A DNA stretch of 64,000 nt from Streptomyces roseofulvus. Its GTDB lineage: Bacteria; Actinomycetota; Actinomycetes; Streptomycetales; Streptomycetaceae. Shown piece by piece: positions 35,689 to 44,337 of this stretch. A program made the position numbers and the translations under genes. The notes beneath the pieces were generated by a model. It did not search any database. It saw only the letters and a program-made list of their open reading frames with translations, and was not told the DNA's origin. The DNA is taken from assembly GCF_039534915.1 (NCBI RefSeq), contig NZ_BAAAWE010000001.1:7192001-7256000 (forward strand), given 5' to 3'. Within the stretch, counting starts at the first letter, position 1. Each line of letters begins with the position of its first letter.

Positions 35689-35820
35689 GTGAGCGGGCGA
35701 TACCGGAGTCGCGAGGGTGACGCGGCGGCGGCCCGGGAGCTGGACCGGCTCTCGGGGCGGCTTCACTGTGTGGGACACGCGGGTCCGTACCACTCCGTCG
35801 AGTCGTCGCCAGTGGCCTAG
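35689..35820 (+). CDS. possible 43-residue hypothetical protein
   Basis: A GTG at 35689 follows GGAAGGGGG and opens a frame that reads SGRYRSREGDAAAARELDRL and LHCVGHAGPYHSVESSPVA. The composition is coding-like but no family is recognised. It may also be the tail of a decayed gene. Confidence 0.35.
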   Translation: MSGRYRSREGDAAAARELDRLSGRLHCVGHAGPYHSVESSPVA

Positions 35821-35915
35821 GTTGCGATGAACCACCAGGACACGGACCATCTACGGGACCCGGTGCGGTACGCGCCGCCGGGATCTTGGTCGCCGCCGAG
35901 TCGAAATGCCTAAGG

Positions 35916-37073
35916 TCATGGCCTTGCCGCGGGCCAGTATCGAGCCTCCAGATCTCTGAAGAATCGGCGGATGAAGGTGAGATCCTCCCGGGCCTCAAGT
36001 ATCTCTCGCCCTCCGAAGCGGAAGACCTCGTAGCCCTTGAGTCGGAGCGCACGGTCCTCCGCGACCATCTCGGAGTAGAGGTCCGCGGCGGCCTCCCAGT
36101 TCCCTGATCCAGGGGGAACCTCCCGACCGTAGTGGTGCTTGCCGTCGACCTCGATCACGATGCGCACTCCGCCGGGCAGCAAGAGCAGAAAGTCCATGCG
36201 CTCGCGGGCCAGCCGGCGGGGTTTGTTCAGGGTCCGCCGCTGTCGCTCTGTGAGCGGATCGAAGTGCAGATACACCTGCGGCAACAGAGCAGGCTCCTCC
36301 ATCGCGTTGGGCCCGGCGTATCGGCTGCCGAAGGCATGGAAGACGAACCTTTCAGCGTCTGAGGCTAGGGACTCCTTGAGCCGCTCATACAGCGATCGAG
36401 CAGCGGTACGGTCGTCTGCCTCGCCCATGCCGTTCCGCTCGCGCCACCAGTCGACGAGTTGCCCCCACGTCAGTCCGGACTCCGTCAGCGGCCGGTTGTA
36501 GACCAGACAGTTGTCTTCGTGCTCCACGATCTCGATCGCCCCGTCTATGACCTGACTCATGACGATCTCGGGCTTGAACCCAGTGGAGGCGAAGATGATG
36601 TTCTTGGGTGCGCCGTCGACCCCACGGAAGCCGACGCCCTCGTCCTCCGCCGCTTCCAGTTCATCCAGGGCCAACCAGACCGGCGAGAAGAGCGTGTTCA
36701 GGTACCCCCGACGCGCGGCCCAGCCGCCCCCGCCGCTCATCCCCTGGGCGCTCCAATAGCCATGGAACCCTCGGAAGTCCCGGAAAGGCGGGTTGAATGC
36801 GACACCGAGCCGCCGAAGCATGGCCTTCAGGCACATGATCGCAGCTGCGATCTCCTCATCGTCGAGCCGCTGCCCGCTGTCGGTTCCGCAGTGCTCCAGC
36901 TCCGAGTGCACCAGCGTGGACAAGCCCTCGGCCGCGTCACGGTCCAAGGTGCCTTCCAGAGGTCCCTTGCGTAGCCGTTCCACGAGTTCCATCTCAAACT
37001 CATAGGCCGTTAGGGGTTCTCCCCAGCCACCAGTGCCGGTGATGACCGTTCGGAAAAAGTCGTTGGCCCTCAT
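35916..37073 (-). CDS. AbiJ-like protein with C-terminal PD-(D/E)XK endonuclease-like domain
   Basis: A 385-residue protein. The central region, NIIFASTGFKPEIVMSQVID ... DNCLVYNRPLTESGLTWGQL, matches the pattern of AbiJ N-terminal-type domains of abortive-infection proteins. The C-terminus RMDFLLLLPGGVRIVIEVDG-KHHYG ... EDRALRLKGYEVFRFGG has the D-EVDGK core of Vsr/DUF559-like nucleases. The two together suggest an anti-phage effector that cleaves nucleic acid (inference). The ATG at 37073 begins the fold. It stands alone and is separated from the next minus-strand gene by about 226 bp. Confidence 0.7.
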   Translation of the reverse strand: MRANDFFRTVITGTGGWGEPLTAYEFEMELVERLRKGPLEGTLDRDAAEGLSTLVHSELEHCGTDSGQRLDDEEIAAAIMCLKAMLRRLGVAFNPPFRDFRGFHGYWSAQGMSGGGGWAARRGYLNTLFSPVWLALDELEAAEDEGVGFRGVDGAPKNIIFASTGFKPEIVMSQVIDGAIEIVEHEDNCLVYNRPLTESGLTWGQLVDWWRERNGMGEADDRTAARSLYERLKESLASDAERFVFHAFGSRYAGPNAMEEPALLPQVYLHFDPLTERQRRTLNKPRRLARERMDFLLLLPGGVRIVIEVDGKHHYGREVPPGSGNWEAAADLYSEMVAEDRALRLKGYEVFRFGGREILEAREDLTFIRRFFRDLEARYWPAARP

Positions 37074-37299
37074 GAGCCAAGGCTACTGAGGGGCTCTGAC
37101 AGGTTGACGTAAGTACAGACGAGGGATCGACAGCTTGGTCCCTGACGCGCCTTCGGCGCTCAGACAGGTGCAGTCTGTATTGAGGGCAGCAGAGGTAAAA
37201 AGCTCCTCCCTTGGGCGCGAGTCACCAGAGCGTCCCCAACAGCCCAGGGTGCCTGGCCCTCAGTAGGCAGCCCCCTACGACAGCAGCCGTCGGGGTCGG

Positions 37300-38595
37300 T
37301 TACCTACCGCGGGCGCGCTGGGCAGGCACGGCTGCGGGAAGCCAGCTGGCGGGCGCCGGAAGCGGCTTCGGGGTCGGGCGTGTGGTTGACGGAAGCAGGT
37401 CGGCGGCGGTCTGGGCGAGCTCGGCCAGGAGGGCGTGGGGAACGCCGGCGGAGAGGCGGATGGTCCACGCCGTCCGGTCGAGGTCCTCTCCGCCGTACAG
37501 CGTCCATCGGTCCGCCACGGCGTGCGGGGCGGACTCGAAGACGATGGTTCGGTCCGGCGCCGTCCAGGTGGTGCGGGCGGGGTGGCTCGCTGGGCGCCAG
37601 GCGGCGCTGCGGAGGACGTCGTCCGGGTGGTCCGCCGTGCTGAGCGGCGGGGCGTCGAGGTACTGGAGTATCGCGTGGATCAGGGGGACGGGGGTGCCAG
37701 CGGTGAGGGTGGCGTGCCAGAGGCGCTCGCCGACGGGGCCGTCGTACTCGGCGATCGTCCAGGCGACGTCGGTGCGGTGGCGCGCTTCGTGGTCGAACTC
37801 CACTCGTACGGTGAGGGATTCGTGGGAGGCGATGGTCGTCTCGTCGAAGGGGCGGTACTTCTCCCACTGGCGGTCCTCGTCGAAGAGGGCGGCGAGGAAT
37901 GCTTCGTGCTCGCCGGGCTCCGCGATCGGCGGTTCGGCCGCGGGCGCGGGGGTCTCCTCGGCGGCGGACGGGGGCTTGCCCGCGAGGAGCTGGCGGACGG
38001 CCTGCTCTCGGCTGGTGAGCGGGGCGGGGCCGGGGCGGACGGCGACGCCGTAGAGGCGGTGGAACTCGGCGACGGCCTCGGCTTCGGTGGGGAACGTGAG
38101 GTCGGTCCCCTGCCGGAGGTGGTCCTCGCCGTGGAGGTGTACGTGCCGCCGGACGCCTTCCTTGTAGGAGCCGACGGCGACGGTGGTGTGGCCGTCGTGG
38201 GCGTGCAGGTGGATGGTCAGGTGTCCGGCGGCGATGTCGTCGTGGATGCGCTGGGCCGCGGCGCCGACCTCGCGGATCTCCTCGCGGGTGCACCAGGGCA
38301 TGGGGTAGTCCGCCCAGGTCCACTCGGTGTCGATCTCCTCCTGGAGGGCGGGGTCGATCTCGGTGGTGAAGCCGTACCGCCGGAGCTGCTCGGCGGCCTG
38401 GGCGGTGTAGTGGGGCTCGTCGCAGTCGATGCGGGCCAGGACCATCGTGGCCGGGCCGGTGCTGCGCCATCCGTGGTCGTGCAGGTGGGAGCGGGCGGCG
38501 TCGGCCGTGGGGCCCGTCGTGGTGGCGATGACGGCGGGATGGTGGTCGGGGTGCAGGGCGAAGTGGATGTGGGCGTTGGCGGGGGCGTACGGCAT
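37300..38595 (-). CDS. DUF317-containing protein with an N-terminal extension
   Basis: A protein of 431 residues at the end of the long minus-strand train. The N-terminal half has His-rich stretches (HFALHPDHHPAVIATTTG, HLHAHDGHTTVAVGSYKEG). The C-terminal half has two DUF317-like units, WTIAEYDGPVGERLWHATLT and WTLYGGEDLDRTAWTIRLSA, each followed by a helix with leucines. The ATG at 38595 follows GAAAGG. Function of DUF317 is unknown; the family is tied to actinobacterial plasmids and integrative elements. Confidence 0.75.
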   Translation of the reverse strand: MPYAPANAHIHFALHPDHHPAVIATTTGPTADAARSHLHDHGWRSTGPATMVLARIDCDEPHYTAQAAEQLRRYGFTTEIDPALQEEIDTEWTWADYPMPWCTREEIREVGAAAQRIHDDIAAGHLTIHLHAHDGHTTVAVGSYKEGVRRHVHLHGEDHLRQGTDLTFPTEAEAVAEFHRLYGVAVRPGPAPLTSREQAVRQLLAGKPPSAAEETPAPAAEPPIAEPGEHEAFLAALFDEDRQWEKYRPFDETTIASHESLTVRVEFDHEARHRTDVAWTIAEYDGPVGERLWHATLTAGTPVPLIHAILQYLDAPPLSTADHPDDVLRSAAWRPASHPARTTWTAPDRTIVFESAPHAVADRWTLYGGEDLDRTAWTIRLSAGVPHALLAELAQTAADLLPSTTRPTPKPLPAPASWLPAAVPAQRARGR

Positions 38596-38611
38596 GGGGG
38601 CCTTTCGAGGA

Positions 38612-39736
38612 TCAGGGGGTCCGGCCGGCGGCGACGGGACGTGCCGGCGGCGAGACGGCGAGGGCGCGGCGGGCCGCGGGTCCGGCGCGTGCGGCTCGCG
38701 CCGGCTGAGGGAGGGAGTGCCCGGTGGCGTGCTGCCAGCGGGTGCGGATGGCGCCGATGTCGGCGAGGGCCCGGCGAGCACCGGCGACGAGCTGGAACGG
38801 TGTGTTCATCGGGTCGTCGGAGTACGCCTGGATGCGCCGGCCGGTCTGGTCGGCGGCGGCCAGGAGCGAGCGCGTGAGGGCACGCTGGCCCCAGTGCCCG
38901 ACGGACCCGGCGGGCTCGGCGAGGAGGCGGAGTACGCCGCTTGGCTCACTTCCATCGTGCAGCAGCCCGCGCTGCTGTGCCTCCCACAGGACGGTGACGG
39001 GGTCGACGGGCTCGTGCCGCCGGGCGAGGGCGGTGAGGCACTGCCACAGGCCGGCGTGCAGGGGCTGGGTGAAGTCCTCGGCAAGCAGCCACCGGACGGA
39101 CTCGATGTCGGCGGGGCGGGCAGTGGCGGTGGCGAGGAGCAGCCGTTCCTCCTCTGCCGCTTCGGTGCGGTCGGGCACGGTGTCCGGCGGGGGCACCGGG
39201 GTGCGGGGCAGGACGCCGGCGCGGGGCGGGAAGCGTGTGGCGATGTCGTCCACAGTCCCGGTGAGCGCGTCGGCCTCGGCGAGCACCGCCTGGACGGGCT
39301 CCGGCAGGGAAGCGTCGTGGACCGTCTGGACGAGGCGGTCGGCGGCGGCCCGTAGTCGGCGGCGGGCGTGCTCGGCCTCGACCATCCGCGCGTAGGCCGG
39401 CGCGTGCCGGGGCCAGGGACAGACCTGGATGAGGGTGTGCAGGTAGGAGGCGCTCAGGCCGCGCGCCTGTTCCTGGCCTGCCATGAGCACCTGGTGAAGC
39501 CATGCGGCGCTCTTCGCGTGTTCGGCAGGGTCGGGCGGCGGCAGGGTGCTGATGGCGGTGAACAGGGCGGCGTGCGCGGCGGTGGAGAACGAGTCGGCGG
39601 AGATTCCGGGCACGTCGCCGCAGAGGCGTGGGTCGAAGAGGAGTGCGCCGAGGAGGGCTTGCTCGGCATGGAACACCGGGTGCGGCGCAGGGGTCGTGCC
39701 GAGGTCATCCTCGTCGGGATCGGGGCTGTGGGACAT
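38612..39736 (-). CDS. DnaB-like helicase N-terminal domain protein without the helicase core
   Basis: A protein of 374 residues. Residues 25-160 (AEQALLGALLFDPRLCGDVP, HTLIQVCPWP, YARMVEAEHARRRLRAAADR) match the DnaB N-terminal helical domain, and a second, weaker copy follows (EERLLLATATARPADIESVR). No Walker motifs are present, so it cannot be a helicase by itself. It may bind a primase or a host DnaB. The start overlaps the methyltransferase stop (TGATG). Confidence 0.75.
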   Translation of the reverse strand: MSHSPDPDEDDLGTTPAPHPVFHAEQALLGALLFDPRLCGDVPGISADSFSTAAHAALFTAISTLPPPDPAEHAKSAAWLHQVLMAGQEQARGLSASYLHTLIQVCPWPRHAPAYARMVEAEHARRRLRAAADRLVQTVHDASLPEPVQAVLAEADALTGTVDDIATRFPPRAGVLPRTPVPPPDTVPDRTEAAEEERLLLATATARPADIESVRWLLAEDFTQPLHAGLWQCLTALARRHEPVDPVTVLWEAQQRGLLHDGSEPSGVLRLLAEPAGSVGHWGQRALTRSLLAAADQTGRRIQAYSDDPMNTPFQLVAGARRALADIGAIRTRWQHATGHSLPQPARAARAGPAARRALAVSPPARPVAAGRTP

Positions 39737-41022
39737 CAAGCGGCCAGGGTGAAGTCGTCGGTGGTGAGGGTGCGGTCGAGGTGCGGGGCGAGGATGTGCG
39801 CCGCCAGTCTCGGGGGGACGGCGTTGCCGATCTGGCCGAAGACCTGTCCCTTGTTCCCGGCCCACGGGTAGTCGGCGGGGAAGGACTGCAGGATTCCGGC
39901 TTCGGCTGCGGTGATCCTGATCGACGCCGGAGTCGGAGCGTCATCGTTCCCGGCAGGGGCCGGTGCGGCGATCCAGGTGCACTCGTTGGCGCGGTGCCCG
40001 AAGAACAGCGTCCCGGCCGGCTCGTCAACGCTCCGGACGGTGGCGTTGGCCTGGTTGTTGCTGCGCAGGGACCACGTCCAGTGGCCGGTCTTGCCGGTGC
40101 AGGTGGGGGCCGGTCCGGTGGCGGGGCTGTCGTCGCGGGCGCCGTGACGGGCGGTCCACCCCGCTCCGCGGGTCTGGGGCCTGAGGACGACGTCCTCGAC
40201 GGCTGGGGGAGCCGTCCAGGTTCCGCGCGCCCGGGCGGCGACGAGGGTCTTGCGGGCCCCGGAGGGGAAGGGTTCGGGGCCGCCGCCGGGCCCGCCGCCG
40301 GCGCAGACGGTCGGGACGGGCCGGTCGGTCGCCCCCCAGCCCAGAGCCTCCGCCATCGACACCCAGCGGGTGCGGCCCGGTCCGAACAGGCTCTCGGGCT
40401 CGGCGACCTCGGCATGGGTCGGCGCCGGGGGTTCGGCGGTACGGACACGGGAGGCGACCAGGATCGCCCGCCGCCTGGTCTGCGGCACCCCGTAGTCTGC
40501 CGAGTTGAGGATGCCGCACCACACGGAGAAGCCCCAGGACCTCAGGATCTGCGCGTACTGCTTCCACAGCGGCAGCACGTCGGGCACCTCTTCCATGGCC
40601 ACCCACTCCGGCTCGCCGACGGCGTTCAGGGCGTGGAGGTAGCGCATCGGCTCGGCTGCGAGCAGGGAGCGTTCGTCCCGGCAGGCGGCTAGGAGCTTGG
40701 TGCGGGTGTCGAGGCCGGCGGCGAGGTCGGCGACCGCCTGGTGGACGAGGTCCTGGTCGAGCAGCCCGAGCCGTTTGCCCGCCCGGCTCCATGCCTGGCA
40801 TGGGGGCGAGGCGATGAACCCCCGGACCCGGCCGGCGAAGACGTGCACCGGATATGCGGCCACGTCGGTGCGGATCGTCAGCAGGCCGGCCGCCGCCCGC
40901 GTCCGGCACGCCCATTCGTCCCACTCCAGCCCGACGTCCCGGATCCCGAAGCGGTGCAGGGGGACGCTCCAGCCGCCGGGGCCGGCGAACAGGTCGAGCA
41001 CGAGCCCCTTCGGCGGGATCAC
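39736..41022 (-). CDS. DNA cytosine-5 methyltransferase
   Basis: A 428-residue C5-MTase. The AdoMet motif I DLFAGPGGWS is at residues 10-19, the catalytic motif IV PPCQ has Cys75, motif VIII is QTRRRAILVAS, and motifs IX/X are represented by ILQSFPADYPW and GNAVPP. The usual ENV motif VI reads MEEVPDV, which keeps a Glu-Val. The GTG at 41022 overlaps the PAPS-reductase-like stop (GTGA). No restriction nuclease gene is adjacent, so this is an orphan methylase, either protective or part of a modification module with its neighbour. Confidence 0.92.
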   Translation of the reverse strand: MIPPKGLVLDLFAGPGGWSVPLHRFGIRDVGLEWDEWACRTRAAAGLLTIRTDVAAYPVHVFAGRVRGFIASPPCQAWSRAGKRLGLLDQDLVHQAVADLAAGLDTRTKLLAACRDERSLLAAEPMRYLHALNAVGEPEWVAMEEVPDVLPLWKQYAQILRSWGFSVWCGILNSADYGVPQTRRRAILVASRVRTAEPPAPTHAEVAEPESLFGPGRTRWVSMAEALGWGATDRPVPTVCAGGGPGGGPEPFPSGARKTLVAARARGTWTAPPAVEDVVLRPQTRGAGWTARHGARDDSPATGPAPTCTGKTGHWTWSLRSNNQANATVRSVDEPAGTLFFGHRANECTWIAAPAPAGNDDAPTPASIRITAAEAGILQSFPADYPWAGNKGQVFGQIGNAVPPRLAAHILAPHLDRTLTTDDFTLAA

Positions 41023-41939
41023 GACGCGAGTCCGAAGTCGTCCTGCTCCGGCTCGTCCCCCCGGCAGCTCCAGGGCGAGCAGCCATTCATCACGCCCAGT
41101 TCGGCGGCGTCGGCCTCGGCTTCCGCCGCGGTGTCGAGGGCGGCGCGCTCGGCCCTGGTGACGTGGTCGATCGGGGCCTGGTCGAGGGGGACGCGCGAGC
41201 GGTGCAGGAACGCTTGGCCCAGCAGGGTGTTGCCGGTCGCGTTGGCGCGGGCGTTGCCTTTCCGGATAGCGGCGTCGAACTCGACGACATCCGCCCATTC
41301 GTCGGGCGAGGTGTCACGGATTTGTCGCCACTGGGCATTTCCGTGGAACGGGCAGCCCAGGCAACTAGATTTCGGGGTGTCCGCGAGCCCGAGAGAGGTG
41401 AGATAGTGGATGCAGTCGGAACGCGTCCAGTCCATGTCGATCAGCGGGTGCCGGTTGCGCATGTACTTCACGTCCGCGTCCTTGGCGCGATGGAATTCGT
41501 CGGTGGATATCCCGATCCATTGCTCGATGAAGACGCCCTTCGGGACACGCGTCGGATAGGGGTATCCGAGGAGCTTGCGGACTTCCTTCTTGATGGGCTT
41601 GACCTTGTACTCCCCGCTGCACTGGCGTCGGGTCATCCCAGGTCGGCCGTCCGCGTTGAGGATGTAGAGCGGCATCGAAGCGAAGCGGTGATCGGGGTCC
41701 AGAGCATCGTTGCGAATATTTCCGGAGGAGACCCGGAGAATGGGTATTCCGGCCGGTGTGGCGATTTCCTGTTCGAGGCGGTCAAGGTGTGCGTAGACGC
41801 TTCTGGGCTCCCATCCGGTATCGGCGAAGATCGCGCAATCGACTTTCGGGAGAATTCCTTCTGCGGAGAGGGCGAGCAGGGCGCTGGACTGGACGCCGGC
41901 GCCAAGGGAAAGAGCGCGGAACTGGGGGGAGGTGGAAAT
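41019..41939 (-). CDS. PAPS reductase/ATP-PPase-fold protein
   Basis: About 306 residues. The ATP-PPase loop LSLGAGVQSSALL is at residues 9-21. RRQCSGEYKVKPIKKEVRKL and SSCLGCPFHG supply the Cys-rich parts seen in phage and plasmid PAPS-reductase-like proteins, and also in DndC-type sulfur-handling proteins. No ATG, GTG or TTG lies at the start of the fold. The best candidate is an ATT at 41939, seven bases after AAGGA. The open frame from 42236 runs through a Pro-rich region with no fold. Its stop overlaps the methyltransferase start. Confidence 0.8.
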   Translation of the reverse strand: MSTSPQFRALSLGAGVQSSALLALSAEGILPKVDCAIFADTGWEPRSVYAHLDRLEQEIATPAGIPILRVSSGNIRNDALDPDHRFASMPLYILNADGRPGMTRRQCSGEYKVKPIKKEVRKLLGYPYPTRVPKGVFIEQWIGISTDEFHRAKDADVKYMRNRHPLIDMDWTRSDCIHYLTSLGLADTPKSSCLGCPFHGNAQWRQIRDTSPDEWADVVEFDAAIRKGNARANATGNTLLGQAFLHRSRVPLDQAPIDHVTRAERAALDTAAEAEADAAELGVMNGCSPWSCRGDEPEQDDFGLAS

Positions 41940-42042
41940 TTGGAAAATCCTTGGATGAGGGGGCGGAGAAGCGGCTCCTGGGGGTGGGAGCGGGCTCGGC
42001 GAGGAAGGGGCGTGGACGGGGCCAGGGCTTGCCGCGGTGGCG

Positions 42043-42606
42043 TCAGCGACGTTTCGCTGTGGGGAGGGCAGCGGGAGGCGAAGCCGGCGCGGGGCCGGTG
42101 GCGGGGAGCGTGCGTGCGGGAGCGCCGGACCGGAGAAGCGAGGGAGGGGACGCCAGCTCGGTCGCGCTGGTCCGGAGGTCGATGGCCGTCGCGTCGAGGA
42201 TCTCGTCGACTGCCTCACGGCAGCCGGATATCGCATCGATCACGCGCTGGGACGGAAGTACCTGCCCCATCGAGCCGAGTTGGCGCGTGGCGTCGGCGCT
42301 GAAGTTCCAGTGAGCGATCTCGGCGTGCATGCGGCCGAGTTCTGTCAGCGCCTCGCCCAGCGGCGCCAGCGCGCCGCTGTAGGCCCTGAGCGCCGTCTTC
42401 GGCGAGTTGCCGGCGGACAGCTCGGACAAGCAGCTCTTGATGTGGGTGGTCACGTCCATGGTGATGGTGACCAGATCGACGATGAGTGCGGAGACGCTGT
42501 CCGCTGCCGGGGTCTTGGGTGCCGGCGGCAGCGTCTGGAGCTGGAAACGCAGGCGGTCGATTCGGCTGGCTGTGTCGTAGAGGGCGAGTGCCAGGGTGGT
42601 GTTCAA
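42043..42606 (-). CDS. helical hypothetical protein of the island
   Basis: A protein of 187 residues, mostly amphipathic helices (TLALALYDTASRIDRLRFQL, AVDEILDATAIDLRTSATEL), then a Pro/Ala-rich tail. The TTG at 42606 was chosen because CGGAGATTC precedes it and the helical part begins there. It lies between the PAPS-reductase-like gene and four genes that encode similar helical N-termini. No family recognised. Confidence 0.6.
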   Translation of the reverse strand: MNTTLALALYDTASRIDRLRFQLQTLPPAPKTPAADSVSALIVDLVTITMDVTTHIKSCLSELSAGNSPKTALRAYSGALAPLGEALTELGRMHAEIAHWNFSADATRQLGSMGQVLPSQRVIDAISGCREAVDEILDATAIDLRTSATELASPPSLLRSGAPARTLPATGPAPASPPAALPTAKRR

Positions 42607-42647
42607 GGGAATCTCCGTGGGTGTGTACCTCGGCGTTTCGCCAGGGG

Positions 42648-43502
42648 TCAGAGGTTCGTGGTGTGCGGGGTCGGGCGGCTTGGCCGGGAGGCCGGGGCGG
42701 ACGCCGACAGGAAGGTGGCTGGCGCGGTGAGCGTGGCCGCGAGGGCGCGGTGCCCGTCTGCTGTGGGGATGCAGCGGGACCAGAACCAGTGGAGCGGGGA
42801 GACCTCGCGGGTGGTCAGGCCGCGTGCTTCCAGGGAGCGGATCGTGGCGATAGCCACAGGGCGGCTGTCGCCGTGCAGGTGCACCGTCTTGTCGTCGCTC
42901 ACGGCGACATGACCGAGGGCGATGGCCCGCAGGCCGGCGTGCTGAGCAGGCGACAGGCCCGCGGGCCGCTTCGAGGGGCAGGAACCCCGCTGCCGTAGGT
43001 CGGCGGCGAGCGCTTCCGCGGCGGCGAGGCAGTCCTGCGCCCCGAAGGCCATGAAGTCGCGGCCTGCGGCGACAGCATCCCGGGCCAGCTGCCGGGCTTC
43101 CATCGCCCACGGGGCGCCCAGCTCCTCCAGGCTCGTGATCCCGCGGACCGGGGCGAGGGCGTCGGCGGCGTTGGCCAGGGCCTCGCTGGAGTCGGTGGCG
43201 AGCATGGCGAGCTGCCGCAGCCGCGCCTGGACCGACCTGAAGGTCTGGCCCTGGTGGAGCGGCAGGCCGACGAGCTTCTCCTGCAGGTCCAGCGCGCGCC
43301 GGGCCAGGGACAGCGCCGTGGCGGCTCGGACGGCGATCTCGGGGGCCCCCTTGGGGGTGGTGAGAGCCGGTGAGGCCAGCAGGTCGTGCTGGAGGATGTG
43401 GTCCGTCCCGAAGGACAGGAGCTGCTCAATGAAGGAGACGGTCGCGCCGGGGGACCGCCCGGCGTATCCCGCACCGGCTTCCTGCGGGTGATCTGCAGTC
43501 AT
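42648..43502 (-). CDS. helical protein with C-terminal winged-helix-like domain, paralogue 1
   Basis: A protein of 284 residues. An N-terminal helical bundle is followed at about residue 188 by LSPAQHAGLRAIALGHVAVS and ATIRSLEARGLTTREVSP, the same layout as in the next three genes upstream. The C-terminal part resembles MarR-type winged helices in spacing. The ATG overlaps the upstream stop (ATGA). A DNA-binding or plasmid-control role is inferred only from that domain. Confidence 0.65.
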   Translation of the reverse strand: MTADHPQEAGAGYAGRSPGATVSFIEQLLSFGTDHILQHDLLASPALTTPKGAPEIAVRAATALSLARRALDLQEKLVGLPLHQGQTFRSVQARLRQLAMLATDSSEALANAADALAPVRGITSLEELGAPWAMEARQLARDAVAAGRDFMAFGAQDCLAAAEALAADLRQRGSCPSKRPAGLSPAQHAGLRAIALGHVAVSDDKTVHLHGDSRPVAIATIRSLEARGLTTREVSPLHWFWSRCIPTADGHRALAATLTAPATFLSASAPASRPSRPTPHTTNL

Positions 43503-44302
43503 CGGCGGGCTCTCGCCGCGGAGACAACGGGCCCGGCCGACGGCGGGCTGGGCACCGACGGCGCCTCGGCGGCAGGGTGCTCCGGCCGACCGAGGGTGAC
43601 TGCCAGGACGAGCCGTCCCATCGGGCTGGGCAGGACGCGGATCTCCTCGGCCCAGGACGCACAGGGCACGGGCTCGATGAGCCCCTGCTGGTCGAGGGCG
43701 CGGATCGCGCTCGGGTGGACGGCGGTCTTGTCCATTCCCACCCAGGGCTGGCCGTCCTCGTCGATCGAGACGACCCCGGTCGCAATGAGCCTCAGGGCCC
43801 TGAACTGGTCGGCGGTCATCTGGTGGTGGGCCTCGGGGACGGCGTAGTTGTTCCGGTAGCGCTCCATCTCGGCGGCGACGCGCTCGGCACAGGCGAGGAG
43901 GTCGGAGGCCGCGGTGGCGAGCAGGTCCCGGGCCGCCTGGACATGGGTCAGCCTGGTGTCCGCGGCGGTCATCGAGGCGGGGTCGGTGCTCTCGGCGGCG
44001 CTCCGCAGGGCTTCGGCCGCCGCCTTCGCCACCACCTGGAGCTGGGCCAGCCGGGAGGCGACCGTGTGGTCGGTGTGGTCAATGAGGGACATCGGCAGGC
44101 CCAGATGGGCCGTGCCGACGGCCGCGGCGTCCTCGGCGAGCGAGATGACCGCCGTGACCTGCCGGGCGATCCGCCCGGTCGCCTGCGGAGAAGCCAGCGA
44201 GCGGTCGTCGAGCACGTCGAAGCACTGGGCGACCTTCGTCGCGAGGGTCAGCATCTGCAGGCAGACCTCGTAATGGGGGGCCTGAGGGAGGTGACGGGAC
44301 AT
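43499..44302 (-). CDS. helical protein with C-terminal winged-helix-like domain, paralogue 2
   Basis: A protein of 267 residues. Residues 1-170 are helical; then MTADQFRALRLIATGVVSID and SAIRALDQQGLIEPVP correspond to the paralogue 1 domain. The ATG at 44302 follows GAAGGC; the upstream part of the open frame is Pro/Arg-rich and has no fold. It is translationally coupled to paralogue 1. Confidence 0.65.
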   Translation of the reverse strand: MSRHLPQAPHYEVCLQMLTLATKVAQCFDVLDDRSLASPQATGRIARQVTAVISLAEDAAAVGTAHLGLPMSLIDHTDHTVASRLAQLQVVAKAAAEALRSAAESTDPASMTAADTRLTHVQAARDLLATAASDLLACAERVAAEMERYRNNYAVPEAHHQMTADQFRALRLIATGVVSIDEDGQPWVGMDKTAVHPSAIRALDQQGLIEPVPCASWAEEIRVLPSPMGRLVLAVTLGRPEHPAAEAPSVPSPPSAGPVVSAARARR

Positions 44303-44337
44303 GGGGGGCTGCCTTCGGATCGGGGGGGGAGTACGGC

